Part shown: in pieces, positions 17,819 to 25,428 of the stretch
Position numbering within the stretch: the first letter of the stretch is position 1
How the letters are laid out: each line of letters begins with the position of its first letter
NCBI RefSeq assembly: GCF_002117125.1
Contig: NZ_CP019344.1
Location: 744,001-808,000 of the forward strand
DNA length: 64,000 nucleotides
From: Nonlabens spongiae
GTDB lineage: Bacteria; Bacteroidota; Bacteroidia; Flavobacteriales; Flavobacteriaceae
Direction of reading: 5' to 3'
The notes under the pieces: model-generated
What the model was told of the DNA's origin: nothing
Databases searched by the model: none
The model's input: only the letters and a program-made list of their open reading frames with translations
Translations under genes and position numbers: made by a program

Positions 17819-18640
17819 CTAGTGGTGTGTAATCAGTTGCACGAGCATCTCTGGTGTGGGTAAGTCCATGCTGTCTTCTTCTAGGGACTCTTTTTGGGAA
17901 TTTGGCGTATGATGAATCAATTGCCATGAACCATCATTGTACTCTAGCGAAGTAAGGTTTTCAACCCAGTCGCCGCTATTCAGATACAGTGTTGAGCCTT
18001 TTGAGTTTTTTACAACTCTTTTTTGTGGCTGGTGAATGTGTCCACAGATCACGGTATCATACTGATTTTGAATCGCAAGATCGGTTGCCGTAGCTTCAAA
18101 ATCGTCGATGAACTTTATTGCACCTTTGACTGATTCCTTTATTCGTTTAGATAGACTGTATTTTTCCCTACCTAATTTTAAGAGGAACCAGTTGATCAAC
18201 CTATTGAGCAAAATCAGGATATCATAGCCCCAGCCGCCCAGTTTAGCCAACCATTTACTGTGCTGGATGCTGGCATCAAATACATCACCGTGAAAAATCC
18301 AGGTTTTAGCACCGTTTAAATTCAAGACTAATTTGTCCACAAGTGCGATGTTGCCTAGTTGATTATTGGAGAATTTACGCAACATCTCGTCATGATTACC
18401 CGTGATATAGCTGACCTTTGTTCCCTTGCTCGCCATGGAAACAATCGTTTTTATGACTTTAAGATGGGATTTTGGGAAATAGCGCTTTCTAAACTGCCAG
18501 ATGTCTATAATATCACCGTTAAGAATGAGATGGTCAGGATCGATGCTTTTCAGATAATCCTTGAGTTCTGCGGAATGGCATCCATAGGTTCCCAAGTGGA
18601 CATCACTAATCACGACTACTTGAACTTTGCGTTTACCCAT
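17819..18640 (-). CDS. LpxH-like UDP-2,3-diacylglucosamine diphosphatase family metallophosphoesterase
   Basis: The 273-residue protein has all metallophosphoesterase motifs: D13xH15, GD at 42-43, GNHDE (N82, H83), H117 in FHGD, and GHIH (H201, H203). In this family the enzyme hydrolyses UDP-diacylglucosamine to lipid X during lipid A synthesis. The LptD gene nearby fits an envelope theme. The C-terminal 40 residues are acidic and poorly conserved. Exact substrate is inferred from the family; related Bacteroidota paralogues act on other substrates. Confidence 0.85.
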   Translation of the reverse strand: MGKRKVQVVVISDVHLGTYGCHSAELKDYLKSIDPDHLILNGDIIDIWQFRKRYFPKSHLKVIKTIVSMASKGTKVSYITGNHDEMLRKFSNNQLGNIALVDKLVLNLNGAKTWIFHGDVFDASIQHSKWLAKLGGWGYDILILLNRLINWFLLKLGREKYSLSKRIKESVKGAIKFIDDFEATATDLAIQNQYDTVICGHIHQPQKRVVKNSKGSTLYLNSGDWVENLTSLEYNDGSWQLIHHTPNSQKESLEEDSMDLPTPEMLVQLITHH

Positions 18641-18750
18641 TTCATAGTGTTTTCACAAAGATCACAGCTTATCAACAGGTTATTGTCATCTAATTATGAA
18701 ATTCACGTTAACATAAAGCTCTTATAAACAGGGTGTTGTTGATAATTGGG

Positions 18751-20025
18751 TTATGATTGAACAAACTGAGAAAGCACCACAACCGCATTTACATCACCAA
18801 ATCCAAAGCTGGCCTTAATCAAATGATTGATTTTTAAATGCTCTGAATTCTCGGGAATATTTTCTCTTGAAACAAAACCATCCAGATCAGGATGGAGTTC
18901 TGTAATGTTGGAATTCCCGTAGATCATCTGTTCTTTCAGTTGCAAAATGCTTCCCACGAGCTCAATGCTGCCTGCCGCAGCAAGGCAATGGCCTATAGTG
19001 GATTTGAACGTATTGATTTTTGGGAAATTAGAGTTTTTTAAGTTGAGCGCCTCAGACCAATTTTTAATCTCATAGGCATCTTTTACGGTTGCGGTAAGAT
19101 GACCATTGATCGCATCAATATTTTCAGGTTGAATTTCAGCATTTGCAATTGCTGATTTGATACATCGTTTCACAGCTTTACCATTAGGCGCCGTCATAGA
19201 GCCATCACCACGATGACCCCCAGCGTTTAAAGCACCGCCTAATACCTCGCAGTAAATTGTTGCTCCTCTCGCTATGGCACTGTCTCTATCTTCAAGTATC
19301 ATGGCTCCTGCGCCGCTTCCAGGTACAAATCCTGCAGCATCATTTGATAAAGGTCTGCTGGCAGCTTCGGGTTGATCATTGTATCGTATGGACAACACTC
19401 GCATCGCGTCAAAACCTCCCCAAATGTAGGGGCCAGAATCACTGGTGGAGCCCACGAGCATTTTCTTAGCCATGCCCGTTGCGATTCTCTCGTATCCTAA
19501 AATAAAAGCTTCAGTTCCCGTGCAGCAGGCAGATGAATTGGAAGTGACCAGATTTCCCGCGCCCAGTTCTCCAGACAACCACGCACTGATCCCGCTGGTC
19601 ATGGTCTGAATCACACTCGTACTGCCCAGCCGGCGCACATTCTTATCGTCTATATAATGTATCGCTTCTCTGAATTTCTCGCCGCCGCTCTGCCCTGTTC
19701 CCATGATGATCCCAAAATCTGGATCTTCTTCTTCTCCAGCTTCCAGTTCAGCATCTTGAAACGCCTCCTTGCCTGCTATCACTCCATAGACCAGTCCGCT
19801 GGCTTTAAGACCTCGCAGTTGCAGGTTTGTGAAGTTTTTTGATATGACTTCTTCACTTAATTGAGGTGTCCCTGAGACCTGGCATTTAAAGTTCAATTCG
19901 GCGAGTTGAGGGTCAAATCGTATTCCAGATGTTTGATTTTGTAACGCTTTCGCGAAAGCGGAAACACCAACAGCGTTAGGCGCAACAACTCCTAGTCCAG
20001 TAACTACTACTCTATTTTTTTGCAT
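18751..20025 (-). CDS. Beta-ketoacyl-ACP synthase (KAS I/II type)
   Basis: At 424 residues it is standard length for a condensing enzyme. The Cys-His-His triad is present: C167 in NSSACCTG, H309 in NGHLTATVKD, H346 in KSTIGHCLAAAG, along with the GSGAGAMILE glycine loop. NGHLTAT replaces the usual EAHGTGT-like text, so it is a divergent paralogue and probably not the housekeeping FabF. It stands alone here. The type III PKS operon at 48.5-52.4 kb has dehydratase and reductase but no such synthase, so a shared pathway is possible (inference). The iterated palindrome encodes SAFAKAL at residues 22-28. Confidence 0.9.
   Translation of the reverse strand: MQKNRVVVTGLGVVAPNAVGVSAFAKALQNQTSGIRFDPQLAELNFKCQVSGTPQLSEEVISKNFTNLQLRGLKASGLVYGVIAGKEAFQDAELEAGEEEDPDFGIIMGTGQSGGEKFREAIHYIDDKNVRRLGSTSVIQTMTSGISAWLSGELGAGNLVTSNSSACCTGTEAFILGYERIATGMAKKMLVGSTSDSGPYIWGGFDAMRVLSIRYNDQPEAASRPLSNDAAGFVPGSGAGAMILEDRDSAIARGATIYCEVLGGALNAGGHRGDGSMTAPNGKAVKRCIKSAIANAEIQPENIDAINGHLTATVKDAYEIKNWSEALNLKNSNFPKINTFKSTIGHCLAAAGSIELVGSILQLKEQMIYGNSNITELHPDLDGFVSRENIPENSEHLKINHLIKASFGFGDVNAVVVLSQFVQS
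19945..19960. repeat. CGCTTTCGCGAAAGCG palindrome, copy 5
   Basis: Perfect copy inside the ketoacyl synthase, read as AFAKA. Confidence 0.95.
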
Positions 20026-20142
20026 ACTCGATAAAGTTACGTGAGAACGATGGTTTAAGATGCGATGCTGCCCGAAAATGATGAAAAATGGAGTTTGTGA
20101 TCTAATTCCGAAAAAATTATACCCGCAATACTCCGAAACTGT

Positions 20143-20150
20143 TAATTTTG
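20143..20150 (+). promoter_or_regulatory. Candidate -7 box for the ZIP transporter
   Basis: TAATTTTG ends 7 bp before the ATG at 20158, implying a leaderless or nearly leaderless mRNA. No -33 match is seen. Confidence 0.4.
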
Positions 20151-20157
20151 CCGGCTC

Positions 20158-20826
20158 ATGAATTTATTGCTTCCTTTTCTAATGGTTATCGCCGGCGCTG
20201 GTGCAGCTTATGCGATAAAGCCCAAAGACAAGACCGGGATAAAGATGTTGCTTACATTTTCCGGTGCTTTTTTGCTGGCTGCGGTAGCTGTGGAATATCT
20301 ACCAGAAATTTACGAGAGCGGCGATGAATCTATGGGAGCCTACCTTTTATTAGGGGTTTTTATCCAAATTATTTTGGAATTTTTCTCTAAAGGAGCTGAG
20401 CATGGGCATTTACACGTCCAGGGAAAATCAAAAAGCTTTCCATGGTTACTGTTTGTGAGTCTTTGCATCCATGCTTTTTTAGAAGGAATCCCATTACAGT
20501 ATAATGATACTATGGTTTACGGTATAGCCATTCATAAGCTCCCTGTTTCCTTCATTCTCACGGCATTTTTGATCTCCAGCCGTTACTCGATTGCGAAGAT
20601 TATGGTGGCAGTCTTGTTTTTTGCCAGTATGTCTGGAATAGGAACGCTGTCAGCCCAACAAATAGGTGTTTTGAATGATTATATGTTACCTATTAAATCG
20701 GTTGTTACTGGAATCGTGTTGCATGTAAGCACAACGCTGATTCTTGAATCAAGTGATGGACATAAATTCAACGTTAGAAAGGTTATTTTAATGATCGCTG
20801 GTGCCACGCTGGCGTTTCTTATCTAA
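20158..20826 (+). CDS. ZIP family metal transporter
   Basis: The 222-residue protein has about seven to eight membrane helices. The ZIP metal-site helices are recognisable: HAFLEGIPL near 113-121 and AIHKLPVSF near 129-137. A His-containing loop (EHGHLHVQG, about 82-90) precedes them, and GIVLHVSTTLILE is a later helix. ZIP proteins move Zn2+ or other divalent cations into the cytosol. The gene is convergent with the TrhA gene, and the two overlap by 4 bp at their 3' ends. Metal specificity cannot be read from sequence. Confidence 0.85.
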   Translation: MNLLLPFLMVIAGAGAAYAIKPKDKTGIKMLLTFSGAFLLAAVAVEYLPEIYESGDESMGAYLLLGVFIQIILEFFSKGAEHGHLHVQGKSKSFPWLLFVSLCIHAFLEGIPLQYNDTMVYGIAIHKLPVSFILTAFLISSRYSIAKIMVAVLFFASMSGIGTLSAQQIGVLNDYMLPIKSVVTGIVLHVSTTLILESSDGHKFNVRKVILMIAGATLAFLI

Positions 20827-21455
20827 TTAAATAAGACTGAGTCGACCATAAGATAATGGCTCAAACTACCTCCTAAAACAAAAAGATGCCAGATCACATG
20901 ATTGAAGTACAACCGATTCCAAGCATAAAACACGATACCTATGGTAAAGAATGCGCCGCCAGCGATAAGTAGATTCAACTGATCTGTGCTGAAAGCTGCA
21001 AGGAGGTTGTTAATATCCAATACGATCAACCAACCCATAGCTAAGTAAAGAAGACTGGAAAAAGCTTCAAACTTTCCAGTGAAAAAGAGTTTCCAAACCG
21101 TCCCGAACACAGCAATTCCCCAAACCGCCGCAAGAATCAAGTAACCATTACTATCAGCTAGCGTAATCAAACAAATGGGAGTATACGTTCCCGCAATCGA
21201 TCCATAAATAGAGATATGATCTAATTTGCGGAGCTTGAATTTGAGCTTGCCCGGCTGTACATAATGATATCGTGTAGAAGCACTGTACAAAAAACATTGA
21301 GAAAACAAATAAACCCCCACGCCGAGCCATTGCAACTGCGTTAAACCCTCTGCTGCAACGATTATGTAAAATGACAATCCAAAAAACACGACAGCTCCGA
21401 AACCATGAGTGATCACATTCCAGCGTTCTTCAACCTGAGTTTGGGCTCTTGCCAT
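20823..21455 (-). CDS. trhA: TrhA/hemolysin III family (PAQR) membrane protein
   Basis: The 210-residue protein has seven hydrophobic helices. The PAQR metal-site residues are present: ITHGFGA near 15, STRYHYVQPG and KLDHISIY near 62-84, and HVIWHLFVLGGSLSHY near the end. Bacterial members act in membrane-fluidity or energetics homeostasis; the hemolysin III name is historical. The start overlaps the stop of the upstream nitronate monooxygenase gene by one base (TAATG), so the pair is translationally coupled. Confidence 0.9.
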   Translation of the reverse strand: MARAQTQVEERWNVITHGFGAVVFFGLSFYIIVAAEGLTQLQWLGVGVYLFSQCFLYSASTRYHYVQPGKLKFKLRKLDHISIYGSIAGTYTPICLITLADSNGYLILAAVWGIAVFGTVWKLFFTGKFEAFSSLLYLAMGWLIVLDINNLLAAFSTDQLNLLIAGGAFFTIGIVFYAWNRLYFNHVIWHLFVLGGSLSHYLMVDSVLFN

Positions 21456-22408
21456 TAATCCAACTTCAGATCATGCAATTCCTGACGCACCTGTTCAAAT
21501 TCTAAAATCATTTCCTTAACCACTTGCGCTGCTGGAATAATGTTATCAATCAATCCAGAGACCTGACCGATTTCCAACTCACCTTCATCCATGTCTCCCT
21601 CAAACATCCCTTTCTTAGCTCTGGCTCTTCCCAAGAGATCTTTGAGTTCTTCGGGAGTGGGGCACTTTTGATAAAGTTCTTGGATATCCTGATAGAACTT
21701 ATTCTGAAGTAAACGTACTGGAGCCAACTCTTTAAGCGTTAATCTTGTGGCTCCATCTTGAGCTTCTACTATGGCATTTTTAAAGTTGATGTGACTACTG
21801 GCTTCATGAGTCGCTACAAATCTACTGCCTACTTGTACACCACTTGCTCCTAGCGCAATTGCAGCCATCATGGCGCGACCCGAACCGATTCCACCAGCGG
21901 CTATCACAGGGATATCGAGTGCTTTGACTATTTGCGGTATTAAGGTTAGCGTAGTAGATTCTTCCCTCCCATTATGGCCACCAGCTTCAAACCCTTCGGC
22001 TACGATAGCATCTACTCCAGCTTCTTGCGCTTTAAGAGCAAATTTTACCGAGCTCACCACATGAACCACTTTAATTCCAGCCGATTTTAGTTTAGACGTA
22101 TACTTCTTTGGATTACCGGCGCTGGTAAAAACGATGGGGACTTCTTCTTCAATTATGATGTCGATCAACTGCTCTAGATCCGCATAAAGTAGTGGAACGT
22201 TGACTCCATAGGGTTTATCTGTATTTGCTTTTGTTTTTTGAATATGCTCTCTCAAAACATGAGGGTACATGGAGCCAGCACCCAATAGTCCCAGCCCTCC
22301 AGCGTTGCTTACCGCCGTCACTAATTTATTACCACTCGCCCAGATCATTCCGCCTTGAATGATGGGGTATTTAATTTTAAAAAGATTTGTGATGTTTTGT
22401 TTACCCAT
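21455..22408 (-). CDS. Nitronate monooxygenase / 2-nitropropane dioxygenase family flavoenzyme
   Basis: The 317-residue TIM-barrel FMN protein shows YPIIQGGM at the start, AEGFEAGGHNG near 140-150, and AAGGIGSGRAMMAAIALGASGVQVGSRF near 172-200 for FMN phosphate binding. The GGHNG histidine is the usual catalytic base in nitronate monooxygenases. FabK enoyl-ACP reductases share the fold, and I cannot exclude that activity. It is coupled to trhA downstream. Confidence 0.85.
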   Translation of the reverse strand: MGKQNITNLFKIKYPIIQGGMIWASGNKLVTAVSNAGGLGLLGAGSMYPHVLREHIQKTKANTDKPYGVNVPLLYADLEQLIDIIIEEEVPIVFTSAGNPKKYTSKLKSAGIKVVHVVSSVKFALKAQEAGVDAIVAEGFEAGGHNGREESTTLTLIPQIVKALDIPVIAAGGIGSGRAMMAAIALGASGVQVGSRFVATHEASSHINFKNAIVEAQDGATRLTLKELAPVRLLQNKFYQDIQELYQKCPTPEELKDLLGRARAKKGMFEGDMDEGELEIGQVSGLIDNIIPAAQVVKEMILEFEQVRQELHDLKLD

Positions 22409-22487
22409 ATTGATTATGTAGGCTTCAAAGGTAGTAACTGACTTGAAAATTAATAATCCGCTCCAGATCTATTTTTTACCTAATAAA

Positions 22488-22534
22488 TTAGTTGAAACTA
22501 AATATTTAGTTATATTTGAACTAAGAACTTAGTT
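22488..22534 (+). promoter_or_regulatory. blaI-type promoter with three TTAGTT/AACTAA operator dyads
   Basis: The -7 box TATATTTG (22511-22518) has a TTG 16 bp upstream (22492-22494). Three dyads overlap it. TTAGTT-GA-AACTAA lies at 22488-22501. The perfect AACTAAATATTTAGTT lies at 22496-22511. AACTAAG-AA-CTTAGTT lies at 22519-22534. They cover -33, spacer and start site, as expected for autorepression by the BlaI-like product encoded immediately downstream. No in-frame alternative start disturbs this reading. Confidence 0.78.
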
Positions 22535-22535
22535 T

Positions 22536-22901
22536 ATGAAGACACTTACTACTGCTGAGGAAGAAATCATGCAACATCTTTGGACACTTGAAGAAGCCAG
22601 TGTCGCACAGGTCATTGAAGAAATGCCCGAGCCAAAGCCGGCATATAACACGGTATCTACTATTGTACGTATTCTTGAAAATAAAGGTTTTGTAGATTAT
22701 AGAAAACAAGGTCGCGGACACATTTACTTCCCACTTATTTCAAAGCAAGAATATTCCAGCGCGACAGCTAAGAAATTTGCTGCCAATTACTTTAAAGGTT
22801 CCTACAAAAGCATGGTATCCTTTTTTATGAAACAAGAAGATTTGAGTGTTCAAGATCTCGAAGACCTGCTTGAAGAAATCGATAAAAACAAAAAGTCATG
22901 A
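22536..22901 (+). CDS. BlaI/MecI/CopY family transcriptional repressor
   Basis: The 121-residue winged-helix protein has TTAEEEIMQHLWTLEEASVAQVIEEMP and PAYNTVSTIVRILENKGFVDYRKQGRGHIYFPL, the family's recognition helix and wing. A C-terminal dimerisation helix follows. In the family, cleavage by a partner M56 membrane protease releases repression. That partner follows here, overlapping by 4 bp (ATGA). Several operator dyads precede the gene. The signal need not be a beta-lactam; no beta-lactamase gene is nearby. Confidence 0.93.
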   Translation: MKTLTTAEEEIMQHLWTLEEASVAQVIEEMPEPKPAYNTVSTIVRILENKGFVDYRKQGRGHIYFPLISKQEYSSATAKKFAANYFKGSYKSMVSFFMKQEDLSVQDLEDLLEEIDKNKKS

Positions 22902-24721
22902 ATTACTTGATACACAGTGCGCTACTTACATTTCTCTTTTATGGTGTCTACCAAATGTTTTTGAAAAAGGAAACCTTTCATCAATTTAAGAGAGCCTATC
23001 TCCTACTCGTTCCTGTCTTGAGTCTCTTACTGCCATTGGTTACCGTAGGAACGATTCAAATTCCCGATCTTTTCGCAGAGCCTACTCCAGTTATAAACGA
23101 GCTAGTCGCTACAGAACGAGTTGAGATCGTGACTGATCCATTACCAATTTCAATAGAACAAGAAGTCGAGAATTTGACAATTACGGAATATGCCTGGATG
23201 GCTTATACTGGCGTCGGCTTTGTATTTCTACTTCTTTTTATTCTGAAAATCGCGCGTGTACGATCGCTTATTGCTGGTGGCGTTACAAAATTTCTAAATA
23301 ATCTTTTTGTAACACGAGTTCAGGAATCAGGTGTGGCTTTCTCATTTTTCAATCATGTAGTCCTTGATGAACAATTTGATGAGGACATCACCAAATCCAT
23401 CGTGGAACATGAGCGCATTCACATTGAGCAGAAACATTCTTGGGACTTGATGTTTTATGAGGTTTTAAGAGTGGTATTCTGGTTTCATCCTGTGAGTCAC
23501 TTAGCGCAAAGAGAACTCCAAGTGGTTCATGAATATATCGTTGATCAAAAGCTGGCTTCCAATCAATCCATACCGTACCAAGAAAGCCTCCTCGCTCAAA
23601 CGCTAGGGGTAACTCAAATTTCTCTAGTCAATTCCTTCAATAAAAAATCAAACCTTAAAAAACGTATCGCCATGATTTCAAAAACCAAGTCCCAACCCAC
23701 AAAATTGCTCAAACTTCTTTGGATTATTCCTATCGTGTGTGCTAGTCTTATCTATACGGCCTGTACGGATGATGTTATTGAACAAGAAACCGCACAGCAA
23801 AAAAAGTCTGAGATCATCGATCTGAAAGATTTCAAAGAAGGTCAAGTCGATTTCTATAAAGGGTTGACGGAAGAGGAGAAAGATCTTGTTGAGAAATATC
23901 CAATTTCAGAGACTAAACCATCAAAAGAATTTTATGAATATCTTCAAACTGAGGAAGGCGAGATACTCTTGACTGCTTGGGTAAAAGTCAATCATAATGG
24001 CACAACTTACGCAATTGACAGAGAAAACGGCGACCAGCTTATAAGTATAATCGAGCATAAAGATAGAGATCCAATATTCCGTGACGTGGAACAAATTAAA
24101 GCTTTTGACATTCCGAAGGATAAAGAAATGATCTTACACCTATTTGAAATTCTATCTAGAGATCGACCTGCAATGGCTTCCATAGACAGTGAAGAATTTT
24201 CCATTCTAAAAGGTGAACGTGAAGATGGCAACTCGCCCTGGCACTTTGAAAATGTGAGTTATGATGAGAACGGCAATGAGATCATTGAAGTTGTTGAAAT
24301 TGAAGAATTGTCTGACCCCTATAGCAATGTGCAACCAATAAGTGAAAACATAACTCATAGCGTACCATTTTCAATTCTGGAAAAAGCACCTACCTATCCT
24401 GGATGTGAGAACCTCCTTACTAACGAAGAGCGAAAGAAATGCATGAGTGATAATATATCAAGATATGTAAGCAAAGAATTCAATACTGGACTTGCCGCAG
24501 ATTTAGGTTTAAAAGGTAGGATCAAGATCAATGTCCAATTCAAAATTGATTCTAATGGTAATATTATAGACATTGCCTCATCAGCTCGTCATCAAAAATT
24601 AGCAGAAGAAACTTTTAGAGTCATTAGCAGTTTACCCACAATGCAACCTGGCGAACAACGCGGTGAAAAGGTAAGCGTTATCTATGCCCTTCCCATAATA
24701 TTTCAGGTACAGGACAACTAA
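22898..24721 (+). CDS. BlaR1-like M56 membrane peptidase with TonB-type C-terminus
   Basis: The 607-residue protein has four N-terminal membrane helices (about 5-20, 32-52, 92-115 and one after the catalytic site) and a zinc site HERIH at 171-175. A further helix (LLKLLWIIPIVCASLIYTAC, 270-290) leads to a large extracytoplasmic part. Its last 75 residues (KGRIKINVQFKIDSNGNI.. to VIYALPIIF) resemble a TonB C-terminal fold, not the penicillin-binding domain of BlaR1. It probably senses an envelope signal and triggers cleavage of the upstream repressor. TonB-like tails are common in Bacteroidota BlaR1 homologues. Confidence 0.88.
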   Translation: MNYLIHSALLTFLFYGVYQMFLKKETFHQFKRAYLLLVPVLSLLLPLVTVGTIQIPDLFAEPTPVINELVATERVEIVTDPLPISIEQEVENLTITEYAWMAYTGVGFVFLLLFILKIARVRSLIAGGVTKFLNNLFVTRVQESGVAFSFFNHVVLDEQFDEDITKSIVEHERIHIEQKHSWDLMFYEVLRVVFWFHPVSHLAQRELQVVHEYIVDQKLASNQSIPYQESLLAQTLGVTQISLVNSFNKKSNLKKRIAMISKTKSQPTKLLKLLWIIPIVCASLIYTACTDDVIEQETAQQKKSEIIDLKDFKEGQVDFYKGLTEEEKDLVEKYPISETKPSKEFYEYLQTEEGEILLTAWVKVNHNGTTYAIDRENGDQLISIIEHKDRDPIFRDVEQIKAFDIPKDKEMILHLFEILSRDRPAMASIDSEEFSILKGEREDGNSPWHFENVSYDENGNEIIEVVEIEELSDPYSNVQPISENITHSVPFSILEKAPTYPGCENLLTNEERKKCMSDNISRYVSKEFNTGLAADLGLKGRIKINVQFKIDSNGNIIDIASSARHQKLAEETFRVISSLPTMQPGEQRGEKVSVIYALPIIFQVQDN

Positions 24722-24751
24722 GAATAACAAAATTTTTGAGTGTTCATATCT

Positions 24752-24780
24752 AAAAAGCGGATCAATTGATCCGCTTTTTT
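24752..24780 (+). terminator. Terminator of the blaI-M56 operon
   Basis: A 28-bp perfect palindrome (24752-24779) built on AAGCGGATC / GATCCGCTT is followed by further T residues. This is a strong intrinsic terminator. Confidence 0.88.
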
Positions 24781-24977
24781 TTATCTCTATAATAGTATTA
24801 AGATATCTTTTATGCTAAGAAAATTTGACCTTAACAAAAATTTTGCTAATAATATTTGCATTTCAATTATTTGGTTTACAGTTAATTAAAGTTAACAAAG
24901 TGATTTTGGCAGAATTTCTCAGTAACAATTTGATTTCTGCTGCGTCTATTAGATATAACCTTAAAAAAACAAACACT

Positions 24978-25085
24978 ATGAAAACTTCAGCAGGATTTTT
25001 AAACGCAGGAAAAGAAACTAACAACAGAACGAGCAACAATGTCACCTTCAGTGATTCTTGGAACTCCAGACGTAGGTATAGATAA
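24978..25085 (+). CDS. Putative 35-residue peptide
   Basis: An ATG at 24978 opens a 35-codon frame. The product is rich in Asn, Ser and Thr and ends in NSRRRYR. An A-rich stretch (TTAAAAAAACAAACACT) precedes the start, as is common for flavobacterial translation initiation. The frame can be extended upstream to 24825 through a hydrophobic stretch, but that ORF lacks an ATG. It is followed 25 bp later by a second short ORF, and both lie before a good terminator, so this is likely a short transcript. Function unknown; no modification enzymes nearby. Confidence 0.45.
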   Translation: MKTSAGFLNAGKETNNRTSNNVTFSDSWNSRRRYR

Positions 25086-25110
25086 TATTCACCTCTTAAA
25101 TAACTTCACG

Positions 25111-25233
25111 ATGCAACTTTCAAAAAACACTCTTACGTCAGAATTTCCGGTACTGTCGCGCAACCGCTCTACAGATCAGAACAACCCTTTCAATGAAGAT
25201 CGAGAGGCGACGAGCACGCTCCTCGTTTACTAG
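25111..25233 (+). CDS. Putative 40-residue peptide
   Basis: A 40-codon frame with ATG at 25111 is Ser/Thr/Asn-rich and ends in STLLVY. It lies 25 bp after the 35-residue ORF and before the terminator at 25294-25325. No family is recognised. Coding status is uncertain and rests on placement in a terminator-bounded unit. Confidence 0.4.
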   Translation: MQLSKNTLTSEFPVLSRNRSTDQNNPFNEDREATSTLLVY

Positions 25234-25293
25234 CTTACGTGTCAGATTTATTTGAATTAGCCTTCACAAAAGACACACCTAGTAACTCTATAT

Positions 25294-25325
25294 ATCCCGT
25301 GGTTTGATAGCCACGGGATTTTTTG
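25294..25325 (+). terminator. Intrinsic terminator after the small ORFs
   Basis: Stem ATCCCGTGG / CCACGGGAT (25294-25302 and 25311-25319) with an 8-nt loop, followed by a run of T residues. Confidence 0.85.
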
Positions 25326-25334
25326 TTTTGTTCT

Positions 25335-25350
25335 CGCTTTCGCGAAAGCG
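25335..25350. repeat. CGCTTTCGCGAAAGCG palindrome, copy 6
   Basis: Perfect intergenic copy 10 bp after the small-ORF terminator. Confidence 0.95.
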
Positions 25351-25428
25351 GAAACTCAATCATGCGCCTCACTCCACTTCATCGCTATATTGTATAAAGA
25401 ATTTTAGTAGTTAACTTTAGCCAAAAAC

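Noticed and set aside
22536..24721. Calling this pair a beta-lactam resistance operon
   Set aside because: No beta-lactamase or penicillin-binding sensor domain is present; only the repressor and M56 protease fold are supported.
24825..25085. Longer 86-codon ORF covering the 35-codon peptide
   Set aside because: It needs a non-ATG start and its first half is AT-rich without coding character; the ATG at 24978 is preferred.
25039..25233. 64-codon frame overlapping both small ORFs
   Set aside because: It starts inside the first small ORF; the ATG at 25111 in the same frame is clear of it.
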